From assembly GCF_030848805.1 (NCBI RefSeq), contig NC_092369.1, positions 7,229,199-7,293,198 of the forward strand: a stretch of DNA of 64,000 nucleotides, given 5' to 3'. A program made the translations under genes and the position numbers. Numbering within the stretch: position 1 is the stretch's first letter; the number at the start of each line of letters is the position of its first letter. Under the pieces are notes generated by a model. It worked only from the letters and a program-made list of their open reading frames with translations. It was not told the DNA's origin and made no database searches. Of this stretch, positions 24,509-36,492 are shown in pieces. The DNA comes from Temnothorax longispinosus (lineage: Eukaryota; Arthropoda; Insecta; Hymenoptera; Formicidae).

Positions 24509-27500
24509 GCCAATCGGCAAGATTTTGCGGGCCACGTTCTGCCTGTTCTGCGTGTTTGCGTCATTAGTCTAAAAGCGTCGCCGGGATCCGGGACTTACCG
24601 CGCGCTGCGCCGACGTAGTAAGACATTACGACCAGCCAGTCAGCCAACCATCCAGCACCCCTATTCGGTATAATTTCCATCCCTCCTACCGCCTTCGGTG
24701 CTTCACGGTACCCCTCGTTCCCGGGAACGGTTTTCATCGCGAAGGGGTGCGCGCCCATCCCTCGCTATCTCGGTTTCACCACCATCCTCGCCGTCGTCAT
24801 CGTCGGCGTCTCCGTATCCCTCCCCTCCTACCTACTACCCTGCTGTCTCTCGCCTCCTCCTGATAATTAATTTTACGTATCCAGTTTACAAGCGGACGAA
24901 GTGGCGCGTAATCAGATTTCGTACCCGAGATTGGTAGAGATTGCTCGCGCGAGTCTGTCGACGTCACCGGGTCTTCGCTTCGCTGAGGAATGACGCGCAC
25001 GCCTCAACGATTCGCCGCAAAGGCACGGAGCACATCCCAAGCACGGTGGTCTCAGAGAGGTGATAATATTCAGCGAAATAGGAAATATCTCGGTCTCGTG
25101 CGTTGTGAAAATCAGTATTTGCTCACGCCACGTTTTCCTACCGTCTATCTTGGCGTAATTTTTCAAATCCAAACTATTGGGAGAGATATTACAAAGAAAT
25201 AACCAAGAGAAAATTTAAACCGAACAGTGCAGAGTAAATTAATAAAATAATGTCACGTGTAAAAACTACAGAAAAAACTAATATATATTACTGTCAGTAC
25301 TAAAATAATCACTACTGGTAATAAAGAAACTTTTGCGACGAGTTACATAAATATTTCTGCTCCAGTTTTTAAAGCTTTATAATAATTTTCTTTCGCTAAA
25401 AATATGTTCCTAAGAATACGAGCTTTGCCGTAAAAATACGGATATATTTTCAATACGGTCCTCGATAAATTCTCTCTTAATTATCATTGTTATCATTACT
25501 AATATCTTTTTAGTTATTGATTGACAAACGGAAATTAAACCTCTTTATCGATGAGCGATGAAAATTGTTATTATTAGCGGATATTATCCGTGGAAAATAT
25601 AGAAAGTCAGGTATTGTCGGTTTGCATAATCCCAGCGCGTTCGTTTTAAGATATAATCTCTGCGCGTAAATTTTTTGAGCAGTAATTAAGAGTGACAGCT
25701 CTCACCGGAGGTATGTGCGAACCAGTAACCGCGGCTGATCTTGATAACAGTCGAAAGTTCTTAAGTGACAAAGTTTCGGGTACTTAGCGCAGAAATAACG
25801 TCCGTTTTTCCGGAGACTTCATCCACCTATCCTCGTGCCGCGTTTAATTACGAAATTTCGTAATCTTGACCCATTCGTCGTCGGATGTTCCCGGCGTGTA
25901 TCTCGCCGAAAATAAAAGCGATTCGTTACATCCGCGGGGAGGAGACAGAGAGAGCAGATTCCTCGCCATGCAGTGTCACGTTAACGTTAAAACATCGCCC
26001 GAGTACGCGTACTTCCGGAATCATAAACGTCTTAATGAATTTCAAACATTTAGAAATCCGCCGAGCGCACGTCGAATCGAGATTTTTATCTCGGTCTCGC
26101 CGGAGGAACGTCATCTTCCTTCCTTATTTGCGTTTCATTTCCACCGGCGCTGACAAACAGGCTTTTCTCCCTTTGTGCCGCGACGCGGAACCGTTACTCG
26201 CAGCCGGAGTCTGCAAATGTTTTCCGTGCACGCGACCGCCATTTGAAGTGAGGAAAGCGTCGCGGAATAGTTGGCCTTCCAATCAATCGTCGACCGCACT
26301 TTTCGGTGGCCGCGAGAACAATTCCCATCCGCGGCTATCGTATCCCCTCATGGTATCCCGATAAGTGGGTTGTGTCTCCGAAAGCGCGGAGAGTAGGATG
26401 GAGTACAGTATACGCGGGAGGAGAACGCTTTGTGAACGGTAACGCAATTACCGTGCACTTTGCCGCGATAACTTCGTTCCGGTGCTCGTCGGTTCTCACG
26501 GTCGCCTGGCATCCAATGGTCTCTCCTTTCCGTAGCCGCTCCGCAGAAGATATTGCCCGGCCAAACTAGCCAATGTGTGCCGTCATCCGGGCAACTTTCG
26601 CACTGTCTTGCCTGCCGCCAAGCCATAACGCACACGCTCGGGCTGTTTCTCGAATACCCTGGTCGTTCCTGACCAACTTTAACTCATCGCGTCGTAAACG
26701 AACGTCCGCGTTACGATACATGCGACACTCCACATCGCTACTGTAACGAAATCCGACCATGTCGAAACTTGAAAAACTATTATGTTTCGGATCTGCCTGT
26801 CTTTTCGACTTATTGTCAAGCACATTCGACCTTCCTGATTAAAATATTATCATTAAACGTAATATCAACATCGTTAGTCGAATTATCATCGACCTATAAT
26901 TATGTATATTTCCAACTATGAGTGTATATTGACTTATTATTACGCGTATGTAGCATTGATAACTTCTATTATCATTAAGGTCATATACCTAACGATTATT
27001 CATCGTTGTAACATTGGTTCCTATGGTCATTTCACTAGAAATTACATGGACGTGTGTATCGCTAATAACTATTATTAAGTTTTACAAGCTATAAATATCC
27101 TTCTTCGGGAACCAGAGAATTCGCGCATAAATTTCCCAGAGCAGGGTTAATTCGTCAATTAGGGAAGGATTATCCTCCGCTTATTGACAACAAATTCTCC
27201 TGCGATTTCCTCCCGACTGTCGCCTGAATTACGTATTATCAACGTTTCTGCTAGGCGAATCAAGGTCGCAAACTCTCTCTCGCGCATCATGGCAATGGCG
27301 ATCCATCAAATCGTCGTAAACCGTAACAGGAAGCGCTGATTAACTGATAGCCGTCTGTTTCGGCTTCGGACACAACGGACGACAACGCGTTTGCGCGAGC
27401 AGAGGTACTCACGCACTCGCCTCATCCGATTTATCCATTATGCGCTTAAATCATCGCTAACGCCGGGCCGCTAACGCTATAGATCATATCGTTCGGTTTC

Positions 27501-27861
27501 CTGACTCCACGTCGGCATCCCTGTCAGCGGCAGCGGACGAGGCGTGGATATTGTCGAAGCACCAGTGATGCCTCTCTCGCTCGCTCTTTCTCTCTCTTTC
27601 CCTTCGTCTCTCGCTCCCACTCGGCGAACGAGAGCGCGCGGAAGATCTGGGAGTGCCTCCCTTTCCTCTTCGACATCACGCCAACACTGGTTGGCCGACA
27701 GGGTCTTCGGCTCCGGCAAGCAGTTCGGTCCGGTAGTTGCTTACATTACCATACGAATGGTCGATCGATCCAAGACCTCGTACCACCTAGCCAGCCGCTG
27801 CCGTCGGCGCGCTTGCATGAACGCGAGCGCACGAGGAGCACTGACACGTAGTTCGATGTAG

Positions 27862-27990
27862 CGGCACGTACACGCTACGTACACGCCACGGGCGTGCATA
27901 CGCGACGATGCACGTAGGCGCTTTCACACGTGTGTGCACGTGCGTGAATGTATACGTACACAAAAGGCGCGTGTGTACACATACAACGCA
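27862..27990. repeat. Alternating purine-pyrimidine tract with paired CACGTG
   Basis: Dense CG, CA and TA steps (ACGTAC, GTGTGCACGTGCGTG, TGTATACGTACAC) make long alternating purine-pyrimidine stretches, the sequence class that can form left-handed DNA. Two CACGTG E-boxes start 10 bp apart (27927 and 27937), on the same helix face. Confidence 0.55.
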
Positions 27991-28151
27991 TATGCCGGTT
28001 TAGGGTAGAGTCCACGACGGATCGTGATGCAGTTAGATGGACGTGGACGCGAGCTGGACACCAAAACGCGGTCACCGCGTAATATGGGACCGGGAGAGTC
28101 GATCGAGTCATCGACGGCGACCGTATTTAGGAGCAGCCCTCCGACGCAGCC

Positions 28152-28247
28152 GTCCCGGAATGTACACCGATCGTTAATCACCGTTATTGTCGCTAAACTC
28201 TTGGCCCCGACCCCTCGACTCTTCCCGGAAGGGCTGCATTCCGGGAC
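28152..28247. promoter_or_regulatory. Inverted GTCCCGGAATG pair enclosing a STAT-type site
   Basis: GTCCCGGAATG (28152-28162) and its exact reverse complement CATTCCGGGAC (28237-28247) enclose TTCCCGGAA (28222-28230). The latter matches the TTCnnnGAA consensus of insect STAT. The CCGGAA cores would also suit ETS proteins. Binding is not shown by sequence alone. Confidence 0.35.
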
Positions 28248-31200
28248 CCGCGGGATATTATTCCGTATACCCGAGATAGCGCCGATGATCCTACCGCGAA
28301 TCTTGATCCGACCAACAGGCCAGATAACAATAACAGCGCGCGCGGTCTCGGAGGTGCGGGTTATCGTATCGCGAAGACGCTACACCGTGTAGGGGTGCTT
28401 TATCTCTCAGTAATATATCAATACTCCATTAAATTTGTAAGCGACATGTATGCAGTTATGCGCCCTCGAAATCTTGCATTCGACGCGAAATATTTGTGTG
28501 CATGTGAACATCTTCGCTTTTATTAAATCAACAAAAATTTGTGATTAATTAAGTGATAAAATATTCATTCGCATTTTTCTCGAAATTAAAATAGAAAAAA
28601 AAATTAATATTTTCACCACAATATTATAACATATTCTAGCAAAGTAAAGAAGAAAGTTAATTGAAAGCACGCTAAATAAAAGCTCTCGCTGTCAATTCGC
28701 TCACAAAGGCGATAGTAAGAGAAAACGCGTGCGCGTTGTACGAGAAATATCGCTACATTCGTTGCTGAGATACCCCCGCGAAGCGCAGGTTGAATCTTAA
28801 GGCACGCGCCATTACTTCGAACGAATCTTTTTGACGCAGCGAAAGTCTCGCATCAAGATTCCATTCAAAGAAGCGCCTCGCGTTTTATCCATCCATCAGC
28901 CCCTCGAGGGTCGGAGGACGGGTGAGGAGCAGTGAGGAAGCGTCGGGCGCAAGAAATTGTACATTTTCGTATACGCCAACGAGAAACGCGCGTCTTCGGA
29001 TTTCCGCCGGTAGTCTCACTCGCAAATTTGCCTCAAAGGTCGCTCTTCCCTCTTCTCTCGTGACCCTCTCTTGCGAGAGAGGACTCTCGAGTATTGGCCG
29101 TTCGCGATAGGTATTATTCGCTCGTGTTTTTGTACCGCATCGGAGAGGGACGCCGATCGATCGATGAATGGCTCGTCTCGGGAAGGTAAAAGGAGAACGG
29201 CAAACGAGTAAAAAGAGAATACGAGTGGCCGAACTCTCTCTTTCTCGCCTTTTCTTTCGCTCTCATTCGAAGGAAAGGCGAGAGATATCTCGCTCGGTCT
29301 CGGTGAGCAAATATAAAGGGAAACTTCACTGTGCAGTCAGGGTGGAAAAGGGTGAAACGTATTCGAGGTCGGCCAATGAGGCGACTGAAGAAGGGGATAC
29401 AGTCGATATTACAGGGAAACCGAAACTCCGGCGAGAAGTCGACCTGAAATTTTCTGTCCACCCTCATAACATGAAATTTTACCCAATAGTCTTGCTTTCG
29501 AAGCGTGAGAATAGAATGTTGGAAGCTTTCTCGAAAAATGAAACAAAAGGTGCGCATTTCTTGTGTCAAATTTCACTTACATCCGCGGTATTACTTTCGT
29601 TATTTTTCAAAAAGATGTGCAAAGGTAATAGTTTATTCAGTATTTTGTTACCGCTGAAAAAAGAAAAGCACTCAACGTGTTGAACCTTTGCCTGGTGGAT
29701 TCGTTTAGAATCGATTCTTGTTGGATGTAAATAAGATAAAATATAAACGTGTAATGCTAAAACGTTTACTCGCACTTTGTAAATTTTCTTAAAAGAAAAA
29801 AAGTTACAAGTATAACTAGACGAGAATTGAGTTTACTCTATGATGTGTAGAAACGAATTTAAATTTTATTATAGATCCGATCTAGCAGTAATTTTTAATA
29901 TTGTTTCCTTATGTAATATGAAGATTCATTAGCTGTGCAGATAAATTTATTAGATTAATTAATTAATAATGTAGATTCTTTACTCGAGCACAAATTAGAC
30001 AAGGTAAAGCTCTCGTACAATTATTTCAACTTCATTTGAGCATTAAAGTAAAAAATGTATATTTCTGTAAGATAATACATATAGAAGGAATTAATATTTC
30101 TCTCTGCTATTGAAAGCGCGAAAGTGTGAAAATTGTAAAACAAATACGCAGGATCTTCATATTGGCGAGTTGGCTCTGCCAATTCCGACGATTTTAAAGT
30201 CCCGTACACATTGAACGTGTTGTCTGAATAGACATCCCGTCAAAGGTACTCGACCTTATTGCCTCTCGTAGAATATGATCTCCTCAGGGTTTTGAATCTT
30301 GTAACTCGCGGTAGAGCGCGATGATGCAGGAAGTGCATTAGGCAAGGTTCCATCTAAGAGATCCCACTTGAAGAGTTTGGTATATCCCGCCAGGACGCGG
30401 CGCCGACGTTTATGGTGCGGAGCAGGTGGAGGGATGTGGGGGATGGGGGCGCATAGTCTTCGCCTCGATACAACGCGTGTACGGCGCCATCGCATCGCGA
30501 GGAGGGGTGCCCGGGCGCTTTCGAGGGCGTGTCTGCGGGTTGCAGTGTGGGAAGATGTTGCCGCGTAAGGGATGTAAATGCACAGGATACCCCCTGGGCT
30601 TTGGAAGCGCATTCGCGATGCATTCGATGCACGCGTTAAAGCGTCGTAGAGCGATGCGCGCGGGCGTTTTATTTGCGGATACTTGCCGCGTTTTCCGTGG
30701 CGAAACCGCCGGCAAAAACGCCGGAAACTCGCCGCGGCCATTACGCTCATCTACTCGGGTAAGGTCTTTAAGCATGCGCGTTCGCCGCATTTGTAGCCCT
30801 CAAAATGGTATCACATGTGGCAAAGTATCTTTTTATGCACTTGGGACGCGTCACTTTGCGGTAGTGCGTTTTTATCTGTTTTTTTTTTTTTTTCATTTTT
30901 TACACATATTTATCTAGTTAGAATATATTACACTTTTAGTTTGAAACTTGCCGAATAATTGAAAAGCCCATAAATGTTATGAAAATATATAAAATACATT
31001 CGATGCGGAGCGTAATAAAGGTGTTAAAAAAGAAACGCGTTTTATTGCAAATAAAATATGCATAGATATATATTGGAAATGGAAAGGGTTGTTGTAATAT
31101 TTATACGCGGTTTTCCCAATTATTCCTACAAGTTTTATGCTTTGAATGTGACTGTGCTCTCTGTAAAATATTTCGTCACAAGCTATTGAACTGGAAATGT

Positions 31201-33966
31201 TACGTATGTATAATTACAAGACAAATTCGAACGTTCGTTGCTCCGCGCATCGAAGACGCAAGAATTTTCGTAAACAGTCACTTTCGCATTTTCCAATTAT
31301 CTAGCCGCAGGTGCTATCCGTGCCGTTCCCAAGAGAGGAGAAGACGGAGGGGGGGAATCTTGAAGGCAGTTACATCCCGGGGGATTTCGGGCGAGTTAGT
31401 GGAAAGCGGTACAATCTCCATTAGCGATTTCTCAGGATGCGCATAGTCATTTCCCGTAGGTGGCCCTCCCCTACGGTTCGTTCGCGCACATACATTGGCC
31501 TTACGGGGTTGGAAGGTTGCCTCCTCATTGTGATCGTTATCCAAAGGATCCTCGATTACCTTGCCAGCGGATCGGACTCCGGCCAGAGTTAGGTGTTTCG
31601 CGGTCGTTAAGGTAATTTGGGCTGTGATATGTCCTGAAACGATTCGCCGGATTTCACCATCCTACCCGAGCCGTTGCGCAGGCGAGCCGGGCCCCTTACC
31701 GCTTCCGGTCGAGCCATCGAGCGATCGTCTTCACCCAATTAGCTAATGCGTCAGGTAAAAATATATATTTGGAGGGAAAACACGAGTGCATCCGGCGGAC
31801 GACGGTTTCCTTGACGGACGCGGCTTAATTACGTCGGAGCTGTCGTTTACGTTGGTTTGTTCCATCGACGTGCATAAACGATCTAAGTCCTAGTTATCTC
31901 TTATACCTTGTCATCTATTGATTGTGTAAAAACCGTGCTTATATTACCAATTAATATTATTTTAAATTATTTATTTTGTTTCGACAAATGTGCTGATTGA
32001 AAAAGTCATTTCACAATTGAATAGTGTAGAATTTCTTTGATATTCTACTAAAAATTTCGAAAACTCTTAAATCTGCCGTTGTCTGTCGTAAACACCTTAG
32101 CTTATTGAAAATGTTATTTAGCTCTGAGACTTTTTTGAGGTCTTGCACACAGGAAAATTTGTATGGGGAAAATAGCCGAAGGAAAATTTTTTACAAACGG
32201 TTATCGCGTTCGTACCGTCGAAGTGAAGGGCCGTGCGGAAGGGCAAAGTCGTGGCCTATCGCGGCATCTACGGTTAAGTACAAGTTTCGCAATAAACTTC
32301 GCAAACCTTTACCATGCCCGATAATGTACTCGGCTTCCGAGGTGCTCGCACTTTGGAACATGCGAACGGAAGAGCATGGAGGTGAAAGAGAGACAGAGAG
32401 AGAGAGAAGATATCGACGACGTGGCGGCTAGCAAATGCGCGGGATATGAGAAAAGTTAAGGAAAAATATGAATTTACGATTTCGCTCGCGCTAGAACATA
32501 TATCGTAGAACCGCGAGGGCGCGAAGGAGAAGGGTGGATTTTAGATTTCGCATTGTTCGCGGACAAAACCCACTTTATAGGCTCGTCTCGAAGGCTCTTA
32601 CTATCGTAAACTCACTATCTTTGGCTCTACGGTCGATGTGATAGAAAGGGACGACGTGAGTTTCGAGGACTTGCCCTCCTTCTTTCCCTAACTCCTCTTC
32701 CTTTTCCTCCTCCTTCTCCTTCACTTCCTTGCTCCGGCTGAGGCGCCCGTGCTTTCCTCCCTCACCTTTCCTCGTTTCGACTCGAGAAGTATTTGTTCGG
32801 TGAACGTTCCGCGAACGATTTAATTAATCCGTGAAAAGCGCAGTCCTCCGTCGCCGTTAGCCTGTGGGCTGAGCAGTTACGGCCAAGAAAGGAAAATAAT
32901 TACCGTTACCGAGCGTTTCTACCCCTCTTCTACACTTTATCCTACATTTTATCCACATTTAACGGGAGGGTGGGTACGCGCTCCCAGAAAAACTCTCTCT
33001 TTCTTTTTTCTCTCTTTCCATACTCAGGATACTGTTCTTTGCTCTCTCTTTCTTTTCGTATCGATGAAAAATATTAACTGACATCGTCATTTGCGCAGAT
33101 TGCGTCGAATAGGTATCCGGAAATCGTGAGAATTTGGGACACTCTCTGGCTGATATTTTCTGTCGCAAAATGGAAAATTGCATATATTTATATCCGGTGC
33201 TTTCATTTTGCTCGATGAGATCTCTGTCAATGTCGCGCCTCAAGAATGACTTCGTTATGTCTCGAATCTTTGTTTCGCCTCTGGATTAAATTTTTATTGT
33301 TCTTTTAACTATCGTATTTTTCGTAGAATCGAGCAGTTTACGAAATAACGCGTGCTCCATTCGCATCAAATGCCTTCGAGATACCGTTTCGCGTCCTTTA
33401 TCCAAGTTTTACGCATCAAACGGGTAGAGTTACTCAAGGAAGCATTATATTCTCCGGTATCGCACCCCCACATACATCCAAACTTGTCCGTACGAGCACT
33501 TTCCGGAATACATAAGCGCGGCGTCGTTCTAAGCGTGCTCCCTGCGACTAATCTCGTTTATCAGCCTGCGAAATAATTCACGCGCTACGGTTCTTCGAGC
33601 CACCAGTAATAGCTACCGGGAAGATCGAGATTTCGATTATTGCCAGCCGATCTATTATTTTTATCGGCGTATCCTTACTAGACCAGACTGTCAAGCTTGC
33701 ATCTTTTATTGGAAAGCACCGAGTTGGAAATCGATATCAAGAGTAATCTTTCGAATAAAATATATGTGCCATATAAAATATTCATCTCTTCATTCCTAAA
33801 TTATACGAGGAAAAAGGATTTTTTTGTAAATTTTATACTAGCGTGATATATATCCTCATAATTAAACATTAATTTTTTTTTAACTCTTGCACGATTTATG
33901 ACGAGGCTTTTAGGTAACATTGTTTTTTTATAGACATATTCTACGAACAAAAAAAAACAGACATTA

Positions 33967-34033
33967 TTTATATACATATATATATACATATATACATATA
34001 TATATAGAATATTATATAAATATATGTATATAT
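33967..34033. repeat. TATACA/TA microsatellite
   Basis: Repeated TATACATATA units with plain TA stretches, continuing with interruptions to TATATGTATATAT. Confidence 0.85.
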
Positions 34034-34642
34034 CGACAATGAAAAAAAGAGCATAAATTGCAGAAACAATGGTGAAAGTGTATTTCTCATTATCATAAAT
34101 GTTTGCGAAAAACTATGCCGCATGTGTCGAAAATACGCTTAATTATGCTCAACCGTGACGCATTTAATTCCCCGGCGTTCGCCTATCCCGAATGCCATTA
34201 TTACGCCGCGTAATTTTGTCGGGGGACGAAACACGTAGCGAATGCGCAGACACGCAGATACGCGTTTTCTTAGGAGACGGACGGGAGTTGCCTTCGCGGA
34301 GAACGCCAGGGGATACGCCAGTAATGGATTACTTTTAATTAAGTAAACACCTGGATTACGTATCGCCGTATACCCTCGCGTCGCTCCATTACCACGGATT
34401 TTCCAAGATGCTTTGTTCGCTACGCGAAGATTGCAACCCCCTTTCTCGACGCTCCCGGGCACGTCTGCCACGTTCCGTGACTTCGTCGCGCTATATTCGC
34501 CCGCGGTTTGCATTTTCGCAGGGCCGATTCTAATCGCCCGGGGCAAACAAATTTTTGGCGCTCATTCACCCTTTTGTTTCTAGTTATCTAAAGTCCGGCA
34601 CCAAAACTTAAATACTTGAACTTTCAACAAAACAAAAAGAAA

Positions 34643-34683
34643 TTCAACATTTTATTTGATTTTATTTCAAATAAAATGTTGAA
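34643..34683. repeat. Perfect 15-bp AT-rich hairpin
   Basis: TTCAACATTTTATTT (34643-34657) and AAATAAAATGTTGAA (34669-34683) are exact reverse complements around an 11-nt loop. It may be the core of a fold-back element; no longer flanking arms are visible. Confidence 0.75.
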
Positions 34684-36178
34684 ACTTCTATGTATTATCA
34701 GTTTTATACATTGAGTTAACTTAGAAAGTAATACACGTTTTAAAAATTTTGCTAAAATCGAGGCTCACAAAACATTATATTACATTATATAATATTTGTG
34801 TCTTATTAAAATTCATAATATTTTAGAATTATTTTTATACAACTTCCAAAATAGGATCCAGAATTTAAATAAAATTTGCGAAATGAGAAAGAACTAGTTT
34901 GAAGAACAATTTTATTACGTAGCTTTGAGTTGTAGTAATAAAGAATGAAAATAGTAATAGAAATTCTGTTTAAAAGTATCACAAAAGCCCATATTTTAAC
35001 AACGATCTTTTTTTGCATGCTTTACATTTTATATTTTCGGGATTTTGATGGATTATTGTAAAAATGAAAGGTCTGCAATGTGAATCCAAGAAAGTGCTTA
35101 TGTTTGTAATATGTTACTATCTACGAGCGGTTCTGCAGAAAGTTAATACTCGGGTCGACGTGACGTTGTCACTGTCAAGATGATGTCGGATGTTTAGAGG
35201 TGGAAAATTTCTCGTGAGTTTTGCCTCGCTATTTTGGTTACAAAACGGTCGATACGTCCGGTGATATCGCAAATATGTGTTATTTTTGTAGTTTATGGCA
35301 TGAATTTTTAACATCATCAAATCGGGAAGTATTTTAATTCCGCAATAAACATATTGCTGTTAAACTTATTATTTTGAGACTGTCAATTAACTAAATGTCA
35401 AAAAACTAAAAAAAAAATAATCCATAAGCTATTAGTGATCTAATTTTTTGTTTACTTTGGAATTTCTTTATCGCGGCATGAAATTAATTTATTTGATACA
35501 AGAGAGGAGGAATAGCGTTAAAAATATGACGATTCGATTCATAGTAATGTAAAAAATTATATTTGCAATAATTATATTCGTCGTGGTGCTGCATTTTATC
35601 TTGCATTTTATTCTGAGATAGTTGCGAAATCAATGCGCGTTTAAGAATAGCGAGAGAACGGCGAGCGTGATAAAACGGAAACTCGGTTTGCGTACGATTT
35701 ACATCCACTTGTCGAGTTTTTACGCATCCATCTTCGTTCGGAACGTCCGTCGCCGGAGAATCGAAGCATTCTGCGTCCGTCGGCAGAAGAAGAATGCAAT
35801 ATTCGCGAATGCGGGCCGCGACGAAGTCGAAGAACTCTCGCGCGTTTTCTTCCCATTCTTTTCGAAACGCGATTTGATATTTCGGATATTTTCCGCGCGC
35901 AGAAATAACACTCTCGACGCAAGTTGCACCTAACTTTCGTTTCGCGAGCGTGTCTACGAAATCTCGCGCGCGATTTGTTCCCTGCGAAACACAGCGAGAG
36001 AGAAAGGATAGAGAGAAAGAGCGGCAGTGATTGTTCTCCTGGCGCGAATCTCCGTTGCAGGCTTTGTTGCCGATCTTCGGTGCAATATTAGCTTACGGAA
36101 AAGCTTCCCTACTACCTACGGAACGTAATAACGTAACATCAAAGTTTTAGTTCTCGTCTCCTGTAGTCTCCTTCCCCC

Positions 36179-36181
<3 letters not shown>

Positions 36182-36215
<34 letters not shown>
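36182..36215. repeat. (TC)n tract, GA on the Lar-sense strand
   Basis: A 34-nt uninterrupted TC run preceded by seven C. On the minus strand it reads (GA)n, the class of site bound in flies by GAGA factor and CLAMP. Confidence 0.97.
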
Positions 36216-36218
<3 letters not shown>

Positions 36219-36449
36219 TTTAAGCTTCTGTGATTCGATTCCTCTTGCCGCTTCCACCTATCCCGATGCAACGAGAAGGGTTGCAAAGTTTCTGCGGAAC
36301 TCATTTGAATTTTTATTCAATCCGTGAAACAAATAATTATCGCGGCAATAAGCCGCTGTGGAACGCGTTCTGCGAAAGTTGAAAGTGCACAAGATTACTT
36401 TTATGGGCACTATTCGCGTACAGAACGATTCGAGCTTTCGCCTTTGAAC

Positions 36450-36451
<2 letters not shown>

Positions 36452-36490
<39 letters not shown>
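36452..36490. repeat. (TC)n tract, GA on the Lar-sense strand
   Basis: A 39-nt uninterrupted TC run 237 bp after the previous one. Both are followed by a GTTTTAA motif, hinting that the two tracts might be duplicates. Confidence 0.97.

Positions 36491-36492
<2 letters not shown>

Larger units (their letters stand above)
23701..28400. other. Mixed to CpG-rich intronic block, no gene seen
   Basis: AT-rich at 23690-24320 and 25200-25660; CpG-rich at 24540-24830, 25800-26780 and 27280-28390. The longest open frame is 159 codons (25885-26364) in GC-rich sequence and shows no domain. A 9-bp-arm hairpin lies at 24485-24508. The STAT-type site and the alternating purine-pyrimidine tract near 28 kb are listed separately. 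Confidence 0.55.
28401..36000. other. Mixed intronic block, no gene seen
   Basis: CpG-rich patches at 28690-29400, 30300-30790, 31300-31860, 32200-32900 and 34140-34550 lie in AT-rich sequence. Overlapping open frames up to 171 codons have no recognisable domain. A pyrimidine run occurs at 32680-32730. A TA/TACA microsatellite (33967-34033) and a 15-bp hairpin (34643-34683) are listed separately. Confidence 0.55.

Noticed and set aside
28798..28815. TAAGGCACGCG, resembling the start of miR-124
   Set aside because: Only the first 11 nt match; the following bases differ and no complementary arm is present upstream.
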